Shown: piece by piece, positions 35,137 to 44,651 of the stretch
Numbering within the stretch: position 1 is the first letter of the stretch
Layout of the letters: each line of letters begins with the position of its first letter
Made by a program: the position numbers and the translations under genes
Assembly: GCA_030388725.1 (NCBI GenBank)
Contig: CP128857.1
Span: 4,464,001-4,528,000 of the forward strand
DNA length: 64,000 nt
From: Prodigiosinella aquatilis
GTDB lineage: Bacteria > Pseudomonadota > Gammaproteobacteria > Enterobacterales > Enterobacteriaceae
Reading direction: 5' to 3'
Notes under the pieces: model-generated
Seen by the model: the letters and a program-made list of their open reading frames with translations, nothing else
What the model was told of the DNA's origin: nothing
Databases searched by the model: none

Positions 35137-36612
35137 TCACAGATCAAATGACACCCCAGGAGACAACGCGGCCGGTAACGTCAGGGTATCGACTTCCAGC
35201 GATGCCATTGGCCAGGCACAATAATCGGCCGCATAGAATGCGCTGGCTCGATGGTTACCGGAAGCACCGATACCGCCAAACGGCGCGGCGCTGGATGCGC
35301 CGGTCAACGGCTTGTTCCAGTTGACAATACCCGCACGGGCCTCCAGCAGCAGACGATCAAACAACTCGCGCCGGGATGATATCAATCCCACCGCCAGACC
35401 GTAGCGGGTCTGATTGGCGATATGCAGCGCTTCATCAAAATCGTCATAACGAATGACACTCAGCAAGGGGCCGAAATACTCTTCATCTGGCGCTGCCTGC
35501 ACATTGGTGATCTCGAGAATGCCGGGGCTGAGCAATGCACTACCCGGTTCAAGCTGTGTCATCATCAGCAACGGTGTCGCCCCCAACGCCAGCAGTTGCT
35601 GCTGGGCATTCAGCAGGTTTGTCGCCGCTGCCGCGGAAATCACCCCCCCCATAAAGGGTTGGGGTTCCGCATCCCAGCGTCCCACACGTAACCCCTGCGC
35701 TACTGTCACCAAACGCCGTAACAACACATCACCAGCATCGCCGCGCTTCACCAACAGACGACGAGCACAGGTGCAACGCTGTCCGGCGGAAATAAATGCC
35801 GACTGAATAACCAGATTGACGGCTGCATCAATCTCTGTCACATCATCGACAATCAGCGCATTATTTCCCCCCATTTCCAGCGCCAGAATTTTCTCCGGCT
35901 GTCCGGCCAATTGGCGGTGCAGGTGATAACCCGTATTGGCACTGCCGGTAAACAGCAGACCATCAATACCGGGATGTGCGCTCAACGCTTCTCCCGTTGA
36001 ACGACCGCCAGTCACCAGGTTCAAAACACCGTCCGGTAATCCAGCCTGTTGCCACAGCCTGACTGTCTCTTCCGCCGTGGCGGGCGTTAACTCACTCGGT
36101 TTGAACACCACACAGTTACCCGCCAACAGTGCCGGAACGATATGGCCGTTCGGCAAATGTCCGGGGAAATTGTAAGGTCCGAAAACCGCCAGCACACCGT
36201 GCGGTCGATGACGTAAAGAAGAGGTTCCCACCGTCATCGGCGTGTAGTGCTCACCGGTTCGTTGCTGATAAGCCTGAATGGAGATCTCGATTTTGCCGAT
36301 CATCGCCTGCACTTCAGTCAGGGTTTCCCAGCGAGGTTTGCTGGTTTCACGGCTGATGATGGAAGCCAATACCGGTTTATGCTGTTCCAACAATTGGGCA
36401 AAACCACGAATCACGGCGATACGTTCATTCAGTGTTGTACGGGCCCAGGCGGGAAACGCGGCGCGGGCTGCGTCACAGGCTTCTTCGACATCATCATGGT
36501 CAGCGGCGGCCGCTTTCCACAACAATTGATTATCGACAGGATCCGTTTTGGTAAATTCCGGGCCGCGGCCATGCCGCCAGATACCCTTGATAAACAGCGC
36601 GGGATGAGACAC
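35137..36612 (-). CDS. astD: Succinylglutamate semialdehyde dehydrogenase
   Basis: NAD-dependent aldehyde dehydrogenase, fourth step of the AST pathway. The 491 residues carry the catalytic glutamate in LALEMGGNNALIV, the cysteine in SAGQRCTCARRL and the cofactor motif GSANTGYHLHRQ. The start codon is GTG at 36612, sharing one base with the astA stop (TAGTG), so translation is coupled. It lies 30 bases upstream of astB. Confidence 0.96.
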   Translation of the reverse strand: MSHPALFIKGIWRHGRGPEFTKTDPVDNQLLWKAAAADHDDVEEACDAARAAFPAWARTTLNERIAVIRGFAQLLEQHKPVLASIISRETSKPRWETLTEVQAMIGKIEISIQAYQQRTGEHYTPMTVGTSSLRHRPHGVLAVFGPYNFPGHLPNGHIVPALLAGNCVVFKPSELTPATAEETVRLWQQAGLPDGVLNLVTGGRSTGEALSAHPGIDGLLFTGSANTGYHLHRQLAGQPEKILALEMGGNNALIVDDVTEIDAAVNLVIQSAFISAGQRCTCARRLLVKRGDAGDVLLRRLVTVAQGLRVGRWDAEPQPFMGGVISAAAATNLLNAQQQLLALGATPLLMMTQLEPGSALLSPGILEITNVQAAPDEEYFGPLLSVIRYDDFDEALHIANQTRYGLAVGLISSRRELFDRLLLEARAGIVNWNKPLTGASSAAPFGGIGASGNHRASAFYAADYCAWPMASLEVDTLTLPAALSPGVSFDL

Positions 36613-37649
36613 TAGAACTTCTCCTGAGGTATGAGAGGAAGTAGCCGTATCTGATCGCCTGATACGACACCCAAAGCACGGGCAGCATCTAAAGAAAGCG
36701 GTAGCTGGTCACTCATAGGATCTGCATGAACCAAGAGAGCACGGTAGTGGTGATAATTATCATTAGCCACCAGACACTGCGGTAGATGAGGCACCGCACA
36801 AGGATGATCCATTATCACAATCGGCAGTAATCTGCTGTGCCGTACTGCACGCAAATCGTCAATCTCGGCATCCAACGTAGGGCCACCGTCAAAAATATCC
36901 ACATATCCGTTATAGCGCAGCCCTTCTGACTCCAGCACCGTACGCGCGGGCATGGTGTGGGGGTGAACGCTGCCGATGGCTTCACGGGCACCGGGTGCCA
37001 GCAAATCGACATACAGTGGATGCTTGGGCATCAATTCGGCAATAAAGGCTTTTTGTCCGGTTCCACTCAGGTAATCGGCTTTGGCAAAATCAATAGAGAA
37101 AAAATGATTACCAACACTGTCCCAAAAGGGTGAGTTACCGTTTTCATCCGAGTAACCTCGCATTTCGGCGAAAAGTTTTCGTGAGAAATGCTCGCGAAAC
37201 GCGGCAATAAACAAAAAGCGCACTTTAGACAGTAACTTACCATTCGATCCATGACGATAGTCAGGATCGAGAAACAGGGTACACAGCTCGCTGCTTCCGG
37301 TATAGTCGTGTACCAGCGTGAGGGTCTGCATTGACTTATACACCCCGAGCGCTTTGGATGCGTGCACCAGCGTTCCCAGTCGGAAACTGTACCAGGGTTC
37401 AGATAAGCCAACGGCTACCTCCAGCGCACTGACGCCAACAACCCGTCCCGTAACGGTATCTTCCAGCACAAACCAGTATCCCTGCTCGCCTGGGGGGACT
37501 TCCCCCTGGCGAGTACAGATTGTCCGCGCTATCCGTGTTGCCAGCGTCTGTTCATTTTTCGGCAACGATGTCAGACCGACGCCGGATTTACCCGCCAGTA
37601 CCAGTAAATCAGGGAGATCGCTCTGCTCAACCGGACGGATTATCATCAT
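36612..37649 (-). CDS. astA: Arginine N-succinyltransferase
   Basis: First step of the AST pathway, using succinyl-CoA. The 345-residue product begins MMIIRPVEQSDLPDLLVLAG, with GSSELCTLFLDPDYRHGSNG as the GNAT-like acetyl-donor binding segment and GTGQKAFIAELMPKHPLY. It follows astC by 25 bases and overlaps astD by one base. Length matches the family. Confidence 0.96.
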   Translation of the reverse strand: MMIIRPVEQSDLPDLLVLAGKSGVGLTSLPKNEQTLATRIARTICTRQGEVPPGEQGYWFVLEDTVTGRVVGVSALEVAVGLSEPWYSFRLGTLVHASKALGVYKSMQTLTLVHDYTGSSELCTLFLDPDYRHGSNGKLLSKVRFLFIAAFREHFSRKLFAEMRGYSDENGNSPFWDSVGNHFFSIDFAKADYLSGTGQKAFIAELMPKHPLYVDLLAPGAREAIGSVHPHTMPARTVLESEGLRYNGYVDIFDGGPTLDAEIDDLRAVRHSRLLPIVIMDHPCAVPHLPQCLVANDNYHHYRALLVHADPMSDQLPLSLDAARALGVVSGDQIRLLPLIPQEKF

Positions 37650-37674
37650 AATTACCCACCTCTCAGGCTCAGTT

Positions 37675-38889
37675 TCAGCCGTAAATCTTCGCGATAGCCC
37701 GTGTAAAGCGCGCTAACCCTTCACGCACATCCGCTTCTGGAATAATCAGTGACGGGGTGAAGCGTACCACATCCGGACCGGCAATCAGGGCAATCACCCC
37801 CTCCTCATTGGCCAGTTGAGTGATCGCTTTGGCTTTTCCAGCGAACGCCGGTAACAACTCACAACCGATCAGCAATCCACGGCCCCGTATGTCGGCGAAC
37901 ACCGGATATTGTGTATTAATACTCGCCAGCTCATCTATAAACCATTGATGACGCTGCTTCACCCCCGCCAATAGCACCGGCGATCGTATCAGTTCGAATA
38001 CCGTCCCCGCGACGGCGGTAGCCAGCGGATTACCACCATAAGTAGTACCATGCGTACCGACGGAAAATGCGGCGGCCAGCCGATTGGTCGTGATCATGGC
38101 GCCAATCGGGAAACCACAACCCAACGCTTTCGCCGTGGTCAACACATCGGGAATGACGCCGTATTGCATATAGGCATACAGATCCCCGGTTCTGCCGACG
38201 CCGGTCTGCACTTCATCAAAAATCAACAGCGCCTGATGGCGATCGCACAATTCACGCAACCCTTGCAGGAACACCGTATCGGCGGGCACCACGCCCCCTT
38301 CCCCTTGAATCGGCTCGACAATCACGGCACAGGTCTTATCGTTGATAACGCTTGCCGCCGCAGCCAGATCATTGAAATCAGTATGGACAATACCGGTGGG
38401 CAATGGCGCAAAATCCTGTGAATATTTCGGCTGTCCGCCAGCAGAGACGGTGAACAACGTGCGACCGTGGAAAGCATTGTTAAACGCCACGATCTGATTC
38501 TTTTCATGCCCGACGGTATCCAGAGCATATTTACGCGCCAGTTTCAGCGCCGCTTCATTGGCTTCCGCACCTGAATTACAGAAAAAGACCTTTTCAGCAA
38601 ATGTGGCGTCAATTAACTGCTTCGCCAGACGCAATACCGGTTCATTGGTATAACCGTTGCCAACATGCCACAACATGCCAGCCTGTTCAGTCAGGGCAGC
38701 AACCACTGCCGGATGGGCGTGGCCCAACGCATTCACCGCAATACCACCAGCGAAATCGATATACTCTTTGCCCTGTTGATCCCACAGGTGTGAGCCTTCT
38801 CCGCGTACCGGAATGAAATCGGCAGGCGCATACAACGGGATCATTCTTTCATCAAAATCGTGACGGCTAACGGGAAGAGCGTGTTCCAT
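37675..38889 (-). CDS. astC: Succinylornithine transaminase
   Basis: PLP-dependent class III aminotransferase, third step of the AST pathway. The 404 residues contain IFDEVQTGVGRTG and the PLP lysine in LTTAKALGCGFPIGAM. It is a paralogue of argD in the same window; being first in astCADBE identifies it as AstC. A GAGG site precedes the ATG. In E. coli this operon is controlled by NtrC/sigma-54 and RpoS. Confidence 0.95.
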   Translation of the reverse strand: MEHALPVSRHDFDERMIPLYAPADFIPVRGEGSHLWDQQGKEYIDFAGGIAVNALGHAHPAVVAALTEQAGMLWHVGNGYTNEPVLRLAKQLIDATFAEKVFFCNSGAEANEAALKLARKYALDTVGHEKNQIVAFNNAFHGRTLFTVSAGGQPKYSQDFAPLPTGIVHTDFNDLAAAASVINDKTCAVIVEPIQGEGGVVPADTVFLQGLRELCDRHQALLIFDEVQTGVGRTGDLYAYMQYGVIPDVLTTAKALGCGFPIGAMITTNRLAAAFSVGTHGTTYGGNPLATAVAGTVFELIRSPVLLAGVKQRHQWFIDELASINTQYPVFADIRGRGLLIGCELLPAFAGKAKAITQLANEEGVIALIAGPDVVRFTPSLIIPEADVREGLARFTRAIAKIYG

Positions 38890-38989
38890 AGTAACCTCAT
38901 TATACGAACGACAGGTGGCCAGTAACAGCGCTACCGCAGTTAAGTGAAAGCCGATTCATGTGCCAATCGGGCAAACCATTCCAGATGAC

Positions 38990-40351
38990 TCAGCACGACA
39001 GTAATGATGTCAACATACGGCAATCAGTTTCCTGTTCCAGCGCCAGACAGAAGCTAATCACTGACTGCGCTTGCTGTTCCGATACCACCCGTGTAGCCAG
39101 CGTGGCGAATTTCGCCAGCAAATCCGCATCACTCAGCGGGTTGGTTGGCGCGCCAAGCGGAATCCCGACCCGGTGTTGCTGACGTGCGCCGCGGTATGTC
39201 GTCAGGGTTAATAATGGCTCGCTGTCGTCATCCTGTTGATCGTCAATATGCAGGGTGATGCGCGACAACAAGCGTTGAATATCCGGATCGTTCCGTTTAT
39301 CCACGCTGTAAGCCGACAACCCGGCATGACCATGAACCAATCGCGCCGCCAACGCATAAGGCAGGCTCATCTGCGCTGCCGCCAAACTGTCCAGATCACA
39401 GCCGCCGCACATGCCATGCAGGAACCGGCTGAGGCTGACATCAATACTGGCCACATCGTTCATGCTGATGTCCATGCTGGTCATTAGTATCCCAACAGCG
39501 TCAATCGCGGAATGGACTCCACGACAAGAAGCGTAAGGCTTGATAGAGCAACGCGCCAATTTCCAGACATCACCCAACCCGTCCGTCAGCGCTTCCGGCT
39601 GTGCATCCTGTCCCGCCAACGTGGCGAGGAAACCGCCCCAGACATCATCAAACAGTTTCTGTGGTCCACTCACCTGGCCAGCAGCCAACTGAGCTGCCAG
39701 CACGCCGCCTTCCGCAGCACGTCCAGCGTGTAATTTCTTGCTTTGAGAACCATCGTGAATAAATGCCCACAACCCACCGCTGAAACTTCCGGCAATCCCC
39801 AGTGCCGCACTGGTTTGCGCTGGCGTCAGTTGTAACAGATAAGCGACGGCGGCAGCGGCACCAAATACCCCACAGGTCGCGGTAGAATGCCACCCTTTAC
39901 CATTGTGGGCAGAGTACCCGCCGCAGGCTTCCAGCACTCGACGCCCGACGTCATAACCCAGCATCACCGCCGTGATGAGTTGCTGGCCGGATACCGGTTG
40001 GGAGCACAACGGCAATACCGCCAGTGCCGCCGGCACCACCACCGCACCGGAGTGGTCGCAGCCACCGGTATCATCCAGCTCATACATATGCGCCGCGATA
40101 CCATTAAGCAGCGCCGCGTTACGCGTACTGGTTCTGCGTGTACTGCCCCATACTTGCGCGAGAGGCGCGGCACCGTCGGCCTCGACAATATGAAAAGTCG
40201 TTTGCCAGACATCGCTGTCCACCCCGGCCAGCGCGGCACCCAAGGTATCAAGGATATGGCGTTTACAGCGCTCTACCAATGCGGGAGGAATATCACTAAA
40301 GCGAGTGTCATGAATAAACCGCGCTAACTGCATTTGGGCAGAACGCATCAT
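38990..40351 (-). CDS. MmgE/PrpD-family protein
   Basis: 453 residues from the ATG at 40351, which overlaps the preceding stop by 4 bases (ATGA) and follows GGGGA. The family includes 2-methylcitrate dehydratase, cis-aconitate decarboxylase and the iminodisuccinate epimerase of Agrobacterium. Recognisable segments are CKRHILDTLGAALAG, YELDDTGGCDHSGAVVVPA, GYDVGRRVLEACGG, FHSTATCG-like GWHSTATCGVFGAAAA and KPYASCRGVHSAIDA. It is the last gene of the ArgH-like/ABC/deacetylase operon, which argues against a propionate role; an epimerase or dehydratase on an N-substituted dicarboxylate is plausible. Confidence 0.82.
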   Translation of the reverse strand: MMRSAQMQLARFIHDTRFSDIPPALVERCKRHILDTLGAALAGVDSDVWQTTFHIVEADGAAPLAQVWGSTRRTSTRNAALLNGIAAHMYELDDTGGCDHSGAVVVPAALAVLPLCSQPVSGQQLITAVMLGYDVGRRVLEACGGYSAHNGKGWHSTATCGVFGAAAAVAYLLQLTPAQTSAALGIAGSFSGGLWAFIHDGSQSKKLHAGRAAEGGVLAAQLAAGQVSGPQKLFDDVWGGFLATLAGQDAQPEALTDGLGDVWKLARCSIKPYASCRGVHSAIDAVGILMTSMDISMNDVASIDVSLSRFLHGMCGGCDLDSLAAAQMSLPYALAARLVHGHAGLSAYSVDKRNDPDIQRLLSRITLHIDDQQDDDSEPLLTLTTYRGARQQHRVGIPLGAPTNPLSDADLLAKFATLATRVVSEQQAQSVISFCLALEQETDCRMLTSLLSC

Positions 40352-41226
40352 GCATCCCCATGCGTATAACGGTGATAAACCATCACTGGATGCTCGGGAA
40401 CATTCGCTGGCTGTTGCCGCCATTCATTGGCAATCTCACCGGCGGTCGCCAGCCAGACACCATCATGTCCGGTGATAAAATCAAGTAACTCAGCCAACAC
40501 ACCAATGCGACCGGCAGTGCCCATGATTTCCGGATGCAAACGCAGCACATAGCACAACCCAAAACGGTAGAATCCGCTGAAATCCATCTTCATGTTATCC
40601 AGCGTATGGGAGTAAGACGCAATCCGGGATTGACCCGGTGGAACGGCAGGACTGAGGTTAAAGGCAAAGTAGGGTTCATCTTCCAGTTCGTAGTGCAGCG
40701 GAAGCTCCACCACGGGTGCATCGGCGTGAAAATAGGGCAAGTCATCACCGCGCAGGGAAGAGGACCAACGTATGCCTTCCCGCTGCATCGCCTGGCTAAA
40801 ACCATCCGTCCATTGTCCGGCGGGCACTCGAAAGCCGACCGGGCGCACGCCGCTCAGCGCTTCCAGCACGTCGCATCCCTGACGCAGGCTATCAATCTGC
40901 TCAGCCAACGTCAGATTGTCGAAATTCTGATGGCGGAGTCCCGAACAGGCTATTTCATGACCAGACTGCACGATACGGCTAAAGGTTTCGGGATTCTCCT
41001 GCGCCACAATGGCGGGCAAACACCAGGTTGCCGGCACCTGTTTGGCTGCCAGCAACGCCAGTAAACGATCGACACCTCGGGTGGTGCCATAACGCCATAC
41101 CGACAGGGTTTTCTCCCGCCCGGCGACCGCCGGTGTCTGAGTGAGAATGCCATGAACATCGTGATAGTCGATGGTGATCACCACCGCACACTTCTGGCCC
41201 TCCGGCCAGCAGGATTGATTAATCAT
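40348..41226 (-). CDS. NodB/PuuE-like polysaccharide deacetylase family protein (1)
   Basis: 292 residues from the ATG at 41226 (MINQSCWPEG), 7 bases after AGGAG. The fold is the carbohydrate esterase 4/allantoinase PuuE type: AVVITIDYHDVHG in place of the catalytic DD, the metal-binding His in GHEIACSGLRHQNFD, GFRVPAGQW, and LRLHPEIMG. It lacks a signal peptide, so it is cytoplasmic and more likely an amidohydrolase on a small molecule than a cell-wall enzyme. It is a paralogue of the next gene, overlaps it by 8 bases and overlaps prpD-like by 4. Confidence 0.8.
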   Translation of the reverse strand: MINQSCWPEGQKCAVVITIDYHDVHGILTQTPAVAGREKTLSVWRYGTTRGVDRLLALLAAKQVPATWCLPAIVAQENPETFSRIVQSGHEIACSGLRHQNFDNLTLAEQIDSLRQGCDVLEALSGVRPVGFRVPAGQWTDGFSQAMQREGIRWSSSLRGDDLPYFHADAPVVELPLHYELEDEPYFAFNLSPAVPPGQSRIASYSHTLDNMKMDFSGFYRFGLCYVLRLHPEIMGTAGRIGVLAELLDFITGHDGVWLATAGEIANEWRQQPANVPEHPVMVYHRYTHGDA

Positions 41227-42073
41227 GACATGGCTCCTGTAAAAACCAGTGCGCGACATCGCGGCAACGCGCAAACCAGACATCATCACGCTGACGCATG
41301 TGAGCTAAAAACTGCTCCAGCAACAAAATACGTCCTGGTTTCCCGCTGATTTTAGGGTGGAACAGCGTCGTCAGGCACAGCCCTTCATTCATGGCTCCAT
41401 CGTATTCACGCTGCCAGTTATCCAGTGTCAGGGCATAACTGGCGGTCCGGTCAAGCCCGGCGGGAAAATCCGGCGCACGGGTATAGGCCAGCGAGGAGTA
41501 GTCATCCATCTCCCAACGACCAGGGATTTCCACCAGTGGCCGCGTTTTGCCCGGCACCGGAATCAGATAGGGGCGATCATCGCCGCGCATACTACTGGAA
41601 TAAATGACATCCGCATCCAGCAAAACCGCCGTGGTTTGCGCATGCCAGTCCCCAGACGGGGTGCGAAAACCCTCGGCACGAATGCCGAGGTAACGCCAGA
41701 AAATATCACGGGAAACCTGCATCACTTGCCGCTGTTCTTCAGCTGACAAAGCATAAAACGACTCATGTCGATAACCGTGATAGGCGACTTCATGACCTCG
41801 CTCGACAATGGCGACGCACTGTGAAGGCCAGTTTTCCACCACCCAGGCAGGCACAAAAAATGTGGCCGGGATGGTGAATTGCTCCAACAGATCGAGAATG
41901 CGTCCCAACGCCCGAAACGGACCATAGCCGCCGAAGGTAAAGTATTCCGGTTTTTGCCAGATAGAGCCGTCAAGCATGGCATCGCCGGTTGGACCATCAA
42001 GATCAAACGCCAGCGCCATACAGCCCTTTTTACCTTCCGGCCAGCGTGGGCAGTTATCCCGTGTATTTATCAT
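41219..42073 (-). CDS. NodB/PuuE-like polysaccharide deacetylase family protein (2)
   Basis: 284 residues from the ATG at 42073 (MINTRDNCPRWPEGKKG), after CGGAG; a TTG start five codons upstream is less likely. The metal site DLDGPTG, GHEVAYHGYRHESF (H-x3-H type), GFRTPSGDWH and TLFHPKISG are clear, so all core NodB motifs are intact. No signal peptide. Two different paralogues side by side may act as a heteromer or on two related amide bonds. The upstream neighbour is a polar amino acid ABC transporter. Confidence 0.82.
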   Translation of the reverse strand: MINTRDNCPRWPEGKKGCMALAFDLDGPTGDAMLDGSIWQKPEYFTFGGYGPFRALGRILDLLEQFTIPATFFVPAWVVENWPSQCVAIVERGHEVAYHGYRHESFYALSAEEQRQVMQVSRDIFWRYLGIRAEGFRTPSGDWHAQTTAVLLDADVIYSSSMRGDDRPYLIPVPGKTRPLVEIPGRWEMDDYSSLAYTRAPDFPAGLDRTASYALTLDNWQREYDGAMNEGLCLTTLFHPKISGKPGRILLLEQFLAHMRQRDDVWFARCRDVAHWFLQEPCHD

Positions 42074-42098
42074 GACTGACTCCGACAATACCCGTGTA

Positions 42099-42926
42099 TT
42101 AGCGACCCTGATTCACCGTCGCGTTCTTGACAGCACCATCTTGCAGGCCCCATTTTTTCAGGATCGTCAGATAGCTGCCATCGGCGATCATCTCGTCAAG
42201 CGCGCCCTGAACGGCACTGACCAACTGGGTATTGGCTTTATCGATACCAATACCGGTGTATTGGAAGGAAAACGCCTTATCCAGTGGCTTATAGGTGTTT
42301 TTTTCCAGATTCATGATATAGGGAATGGTTTCACTGCCCTGCACCACGCCATCCAGACGATGCTGCCGCAGTTGGGAACGGGCATCGGCCGTACCTTCCG
42401 CGCCAACCACCACAATCGCGGGTTTACCCGCAGCTTCACAATGTGCCTTACTCCAGGCGGCGATTTCCGCCGGGAAGGTGGTGCGTCGGCTGGAGCCGAC
42501 CTTTTTTCCACACAAATCAAGCGCAGTATTGATATCACTGCGAGAAGCCAGGGTATAAAACTGTGGCCCGGTGGTGAAATAATCGACAAAACTCACGACA
42601 TCCTGACGCTTTTTGGTATCGGTCATTCCAGACATGATCATATCGATACGCTTGGTTGCCACCGCATTGATCATTTGCTCAAAGCCAATTTCCTGCCAAT
42701 TGATCTTAATCCCGAGCTTTTTACCAATCGCATTGCCCAGATCGTAATCCGCCCCAGTTAACTGGTTATCAGCGGGATTTTTGAACTCCATCGGCGGATA
42801 ATTCGGCATAATTGCCACCGTCAATTCCCCTTTGGCCTTGATATCAGCGGGCAGCGATGGCGCAGCCCAGGTGACAGAGCTGAATAAAACCGACACGGCA
42901 ACAGCAGAGAGCACGAGCTTTTTCAT
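42099..42926 (-). CDS. Polar amino acid ABC transporter, substrate-binding protein
   Basis: Periplasmic binding protein of SBP family 3, 275 residues. The signal peptide MKKLVLSAVAVSVLFSS is cleaved near TWA-APS. The mature protein has the typical opening LTVAIMPNYPPMEFKN and YDLGNAIGKKLGIKINW, then FEQMINAVATKRIDMIMSGM. Two cysteines (in LDLCGKKVG and KAHCEAAG) may form a disulfide. The ligand is likely an amino acid or a dicarboxylic amino acid derivative, by operon context. Confidence 0.9.
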   Translation of the reverse strand: MKKLVLSAVAVSVLFSSVTWAAPSLPADIKAKGELTVAIMPNYPPMEFKNPADNQLTGADYDLGNAIGKKLGIKINWQEIGFEQMINAVATKRIDMIMSGMTDTKKRQDVVSFVDYFTTGPQFYTLASRSDINTALDLCGKKVGSSRRTTFPAEIAAWSKAHCEAAGKPAIVVVGAEGTADARSQLRQHRLDGVVQGSETIPYIMNLEKNTYKPLDKAFSFQYTGIGIDKANTQLVSAVQGALDEMIADGSYLTILKKWGLQDGAVKNATVNQGR

Positions 42927-42947
42927 GAGTATTACCCTTGGTGAAAG

Positions 42948-43712
42948 TTAAAGGAGAATGGCAGAAATGAAATTCTGCATACGTGGATTCTGCGGATTGA
43001 GCAGCACATCTTCCGGGGCACCACGTTCAATAATGCAGCCTTCGTCCATAAACACGATCTGGTTCGCCACTTCACGGGCAAATCCCATCTCATGCGTGAC
43101 CACAACCATGGTTGTGCCTTCCTTGGCCAGCAAGCGCATGACAGCCAACACCTCACCGACCATTTCGGGGTCCAGTGCCGATGTCGGCTCGTCAAACAGC
43201 ATCAACTTCGGTTTCATCGCCAACGCCCGGGCAATGGCAACACGCTGCTGCTGCCCGCCGGAGAGCGTTTGCGGGTAATCATTCGCTTTATGTGCCAGTC
43301 CGACACGATCGAGCAACGCCATTGCCTCTTCGGTAGCTTCCCGTCGCGGGCGCAGCAGTACCTGACAAGGCCCTTCGATAATGTTTTCCAACGCAGTCTT
43401 ATGGGGAAACAGGTTAAAACGCTGGAACACCATGCCGGTATGCAATCGCTGACGGGCAATTTGCCGGTCGTTAAGGGGGTAGAGTTTTTTACCGGCAACC
43501 CGATATCCCACCAGTTCCTCATCGACCCAGATAGCGCCGGTATCAACTTCCTCCAACTGATTGATACAACGCAGGAATGTACTTTTCCCTGAACCAGACG
43601 GCCCCAGAATGCACATCACTTCGCCGTAATTCACTTCAAGATTGATATCTTTCAACGCGTGAAAGTGGTCAAAATACTTATTAACGTTGACGGCTCTTAC
43701 AATGTTTCTCAT
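42948..43712 (-). CDS. Polar amino acid ABC transporter, ATP-binding protein
   Basis: 254 residues from the ATG at 43712 (MRNIVRAVNVNKYF), 7 bases after GAGGA; the frame start six codons earlier lacks a binding site. Walker A GPSGSGKSTFL near residue 40, signature LSGGQQQRVAIARAL, Walker B LMLFDEPTSALDPE and the H-loop VVVTHEMGF are all present. It pairs with the following binding protein and the preceding permease. It is an intact relative of the broken ATPase at 18.2-18.8 kb. Confidence 0.92.
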   Translation of the reverse strand: MRNIVRAVNVNKYFDHFHALKDINLEVNYGEVMCILGPSGSGKSTFLRCINQLEEVDTGAIWVDEELVGYRVAGKKLYPLNDRQIARQRLHTGMVFQRFNLFPHKTALENIIEGPCQVLLRPRREATEEAMALLDRVGLAHKANDYPQTLSGGQQQRVAIARALAMKPKLMLFDEPTSALDPEMVGEVLAVMRLLAKEGTTMVVVTHEMGFAREVANQIVFMDEGCIIERGAPEDVLLNPQNPRMQNFISAILL

Positions 43713-43738
43713 CCCGCTATCCTCTTTCATCGCGTAAT

Positions 43739-44617
43739 TCAGTTACGACGGCTACTGCCGCGGGAGTAGTACCGCTCCAGCAAGCTCTGACCAAACGACA
43801 GGATGGTGACAATAATCAGATACCAAATACCAGCCACAAACAGCAGTTCCATCACCCGTGCATTGGCGTAATAGATGTTTTGAGTGTTATAGAGCAGTTC
43901 TGAATACTGAATCATGCTGGCCAGACTGGTGGTCTTGATCATGCTGATGAATTCGTTACCCACTGGCGGGATAATTACTCGCATCGCCTGCGGTAAAATT
44001 ACCCGACGCAACGCTTGCAGGTGTGGCATACCGATAGATTTGGCTGCTTCGTATTGCCCAATGTCCACAGAGAGCAACCCGGCGCGCACCACTTCCGAGG
44101 TATAAGCGCCCTGATTGATGCTCAACCCCAACAACGCGGCCATGAACGGCGTCATCACACTTACTGTCTCAACACTGAATAGACCCGGAATAGCGATGGT
44201 TGGAAAAACCAGCGCCAGGTTAAACCACAGCAACAGTTGCAGGATCAGCGGCGTACCGCGAAAAATCCAGGTATAGCCGACAGAGACATAGTGCAGCACC
44301 GGATTGCGCGACATATGCATAATCGCCGCAATCACCCCGAACACGATACCCAGCGCCATCGCCAGTATCGACATGATCAGCGTGTTGACCACCCCATCAA
44401 GGATGGCTTTGGCGGTAAAGAACTTCCCAACATAGGACCACTCAATATTTCCCTGTGAAAACGAGTGACCCAACGCTATCAGCAGTAAGACGATAATGAC
44501 CGTAGCGATGATCCGGCCGTAATAGCGGCGCGGAACATATTCATAATGGCTGAGGTCGACATATTTCTCGCGGTGCGAATACTCAGAGTGCTCTTGCGAG
44601 CGTTGCGAGGTGCTCAT
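43739..44617 (-). CDS. Polar amino acid ABC transporter, permease
   Basis: Inner-membrane permease of the HisM/GlnP family, 292 residues. A cytoplasmic N-terminus of about 35 residues is followed by about five membrane segments. The EAA loop is in IGQYEAAKSIGMPHLQALRR, ending PQAMRVIIPPVGNEF. A GGAG site precedes the ATG. With the binding protein and ATPase downstream it forms a complete importer; only one permease is encoded, so it probably acts as a homodimer. Confidence 0.92.
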   Translation of the reverse strand: MSTSQRSQEHSEYSHREKYVDLSHYEYVPRRYYGRIIATVIIVLLLIALGHSFSQGNIEWSYVGKFFTAKAILDGVVNTLIMSILAMALGIVFGVIAAIMHMSRNPVLHYVSVGYTWIFRGTPLILQLLLWFNLALVFPTIAIPGLFSVETVSVMTPFMAALLGLSINQGAYTSEVVRAGLLSVDIGQYEAAKSIGMPHLQALRRVILPQAMRVIIPPVGNEFISMIKTTSLASMIQYSELLYNTQNIYYANARVMELLFVAGIWYLIIVTILSFGQSLLERYYSRGSSRRN

Positions 44618-44651
44618 ACCAGGCTCCAGTCATGGGTAAAAGAGATAAACA

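Noticed and set aside
38899..38904. TATAAT upstream of astC as promoter
   Set aside because: It is only about 10 bases before the start codon, so transcription would begin after the ribosome-binding site.
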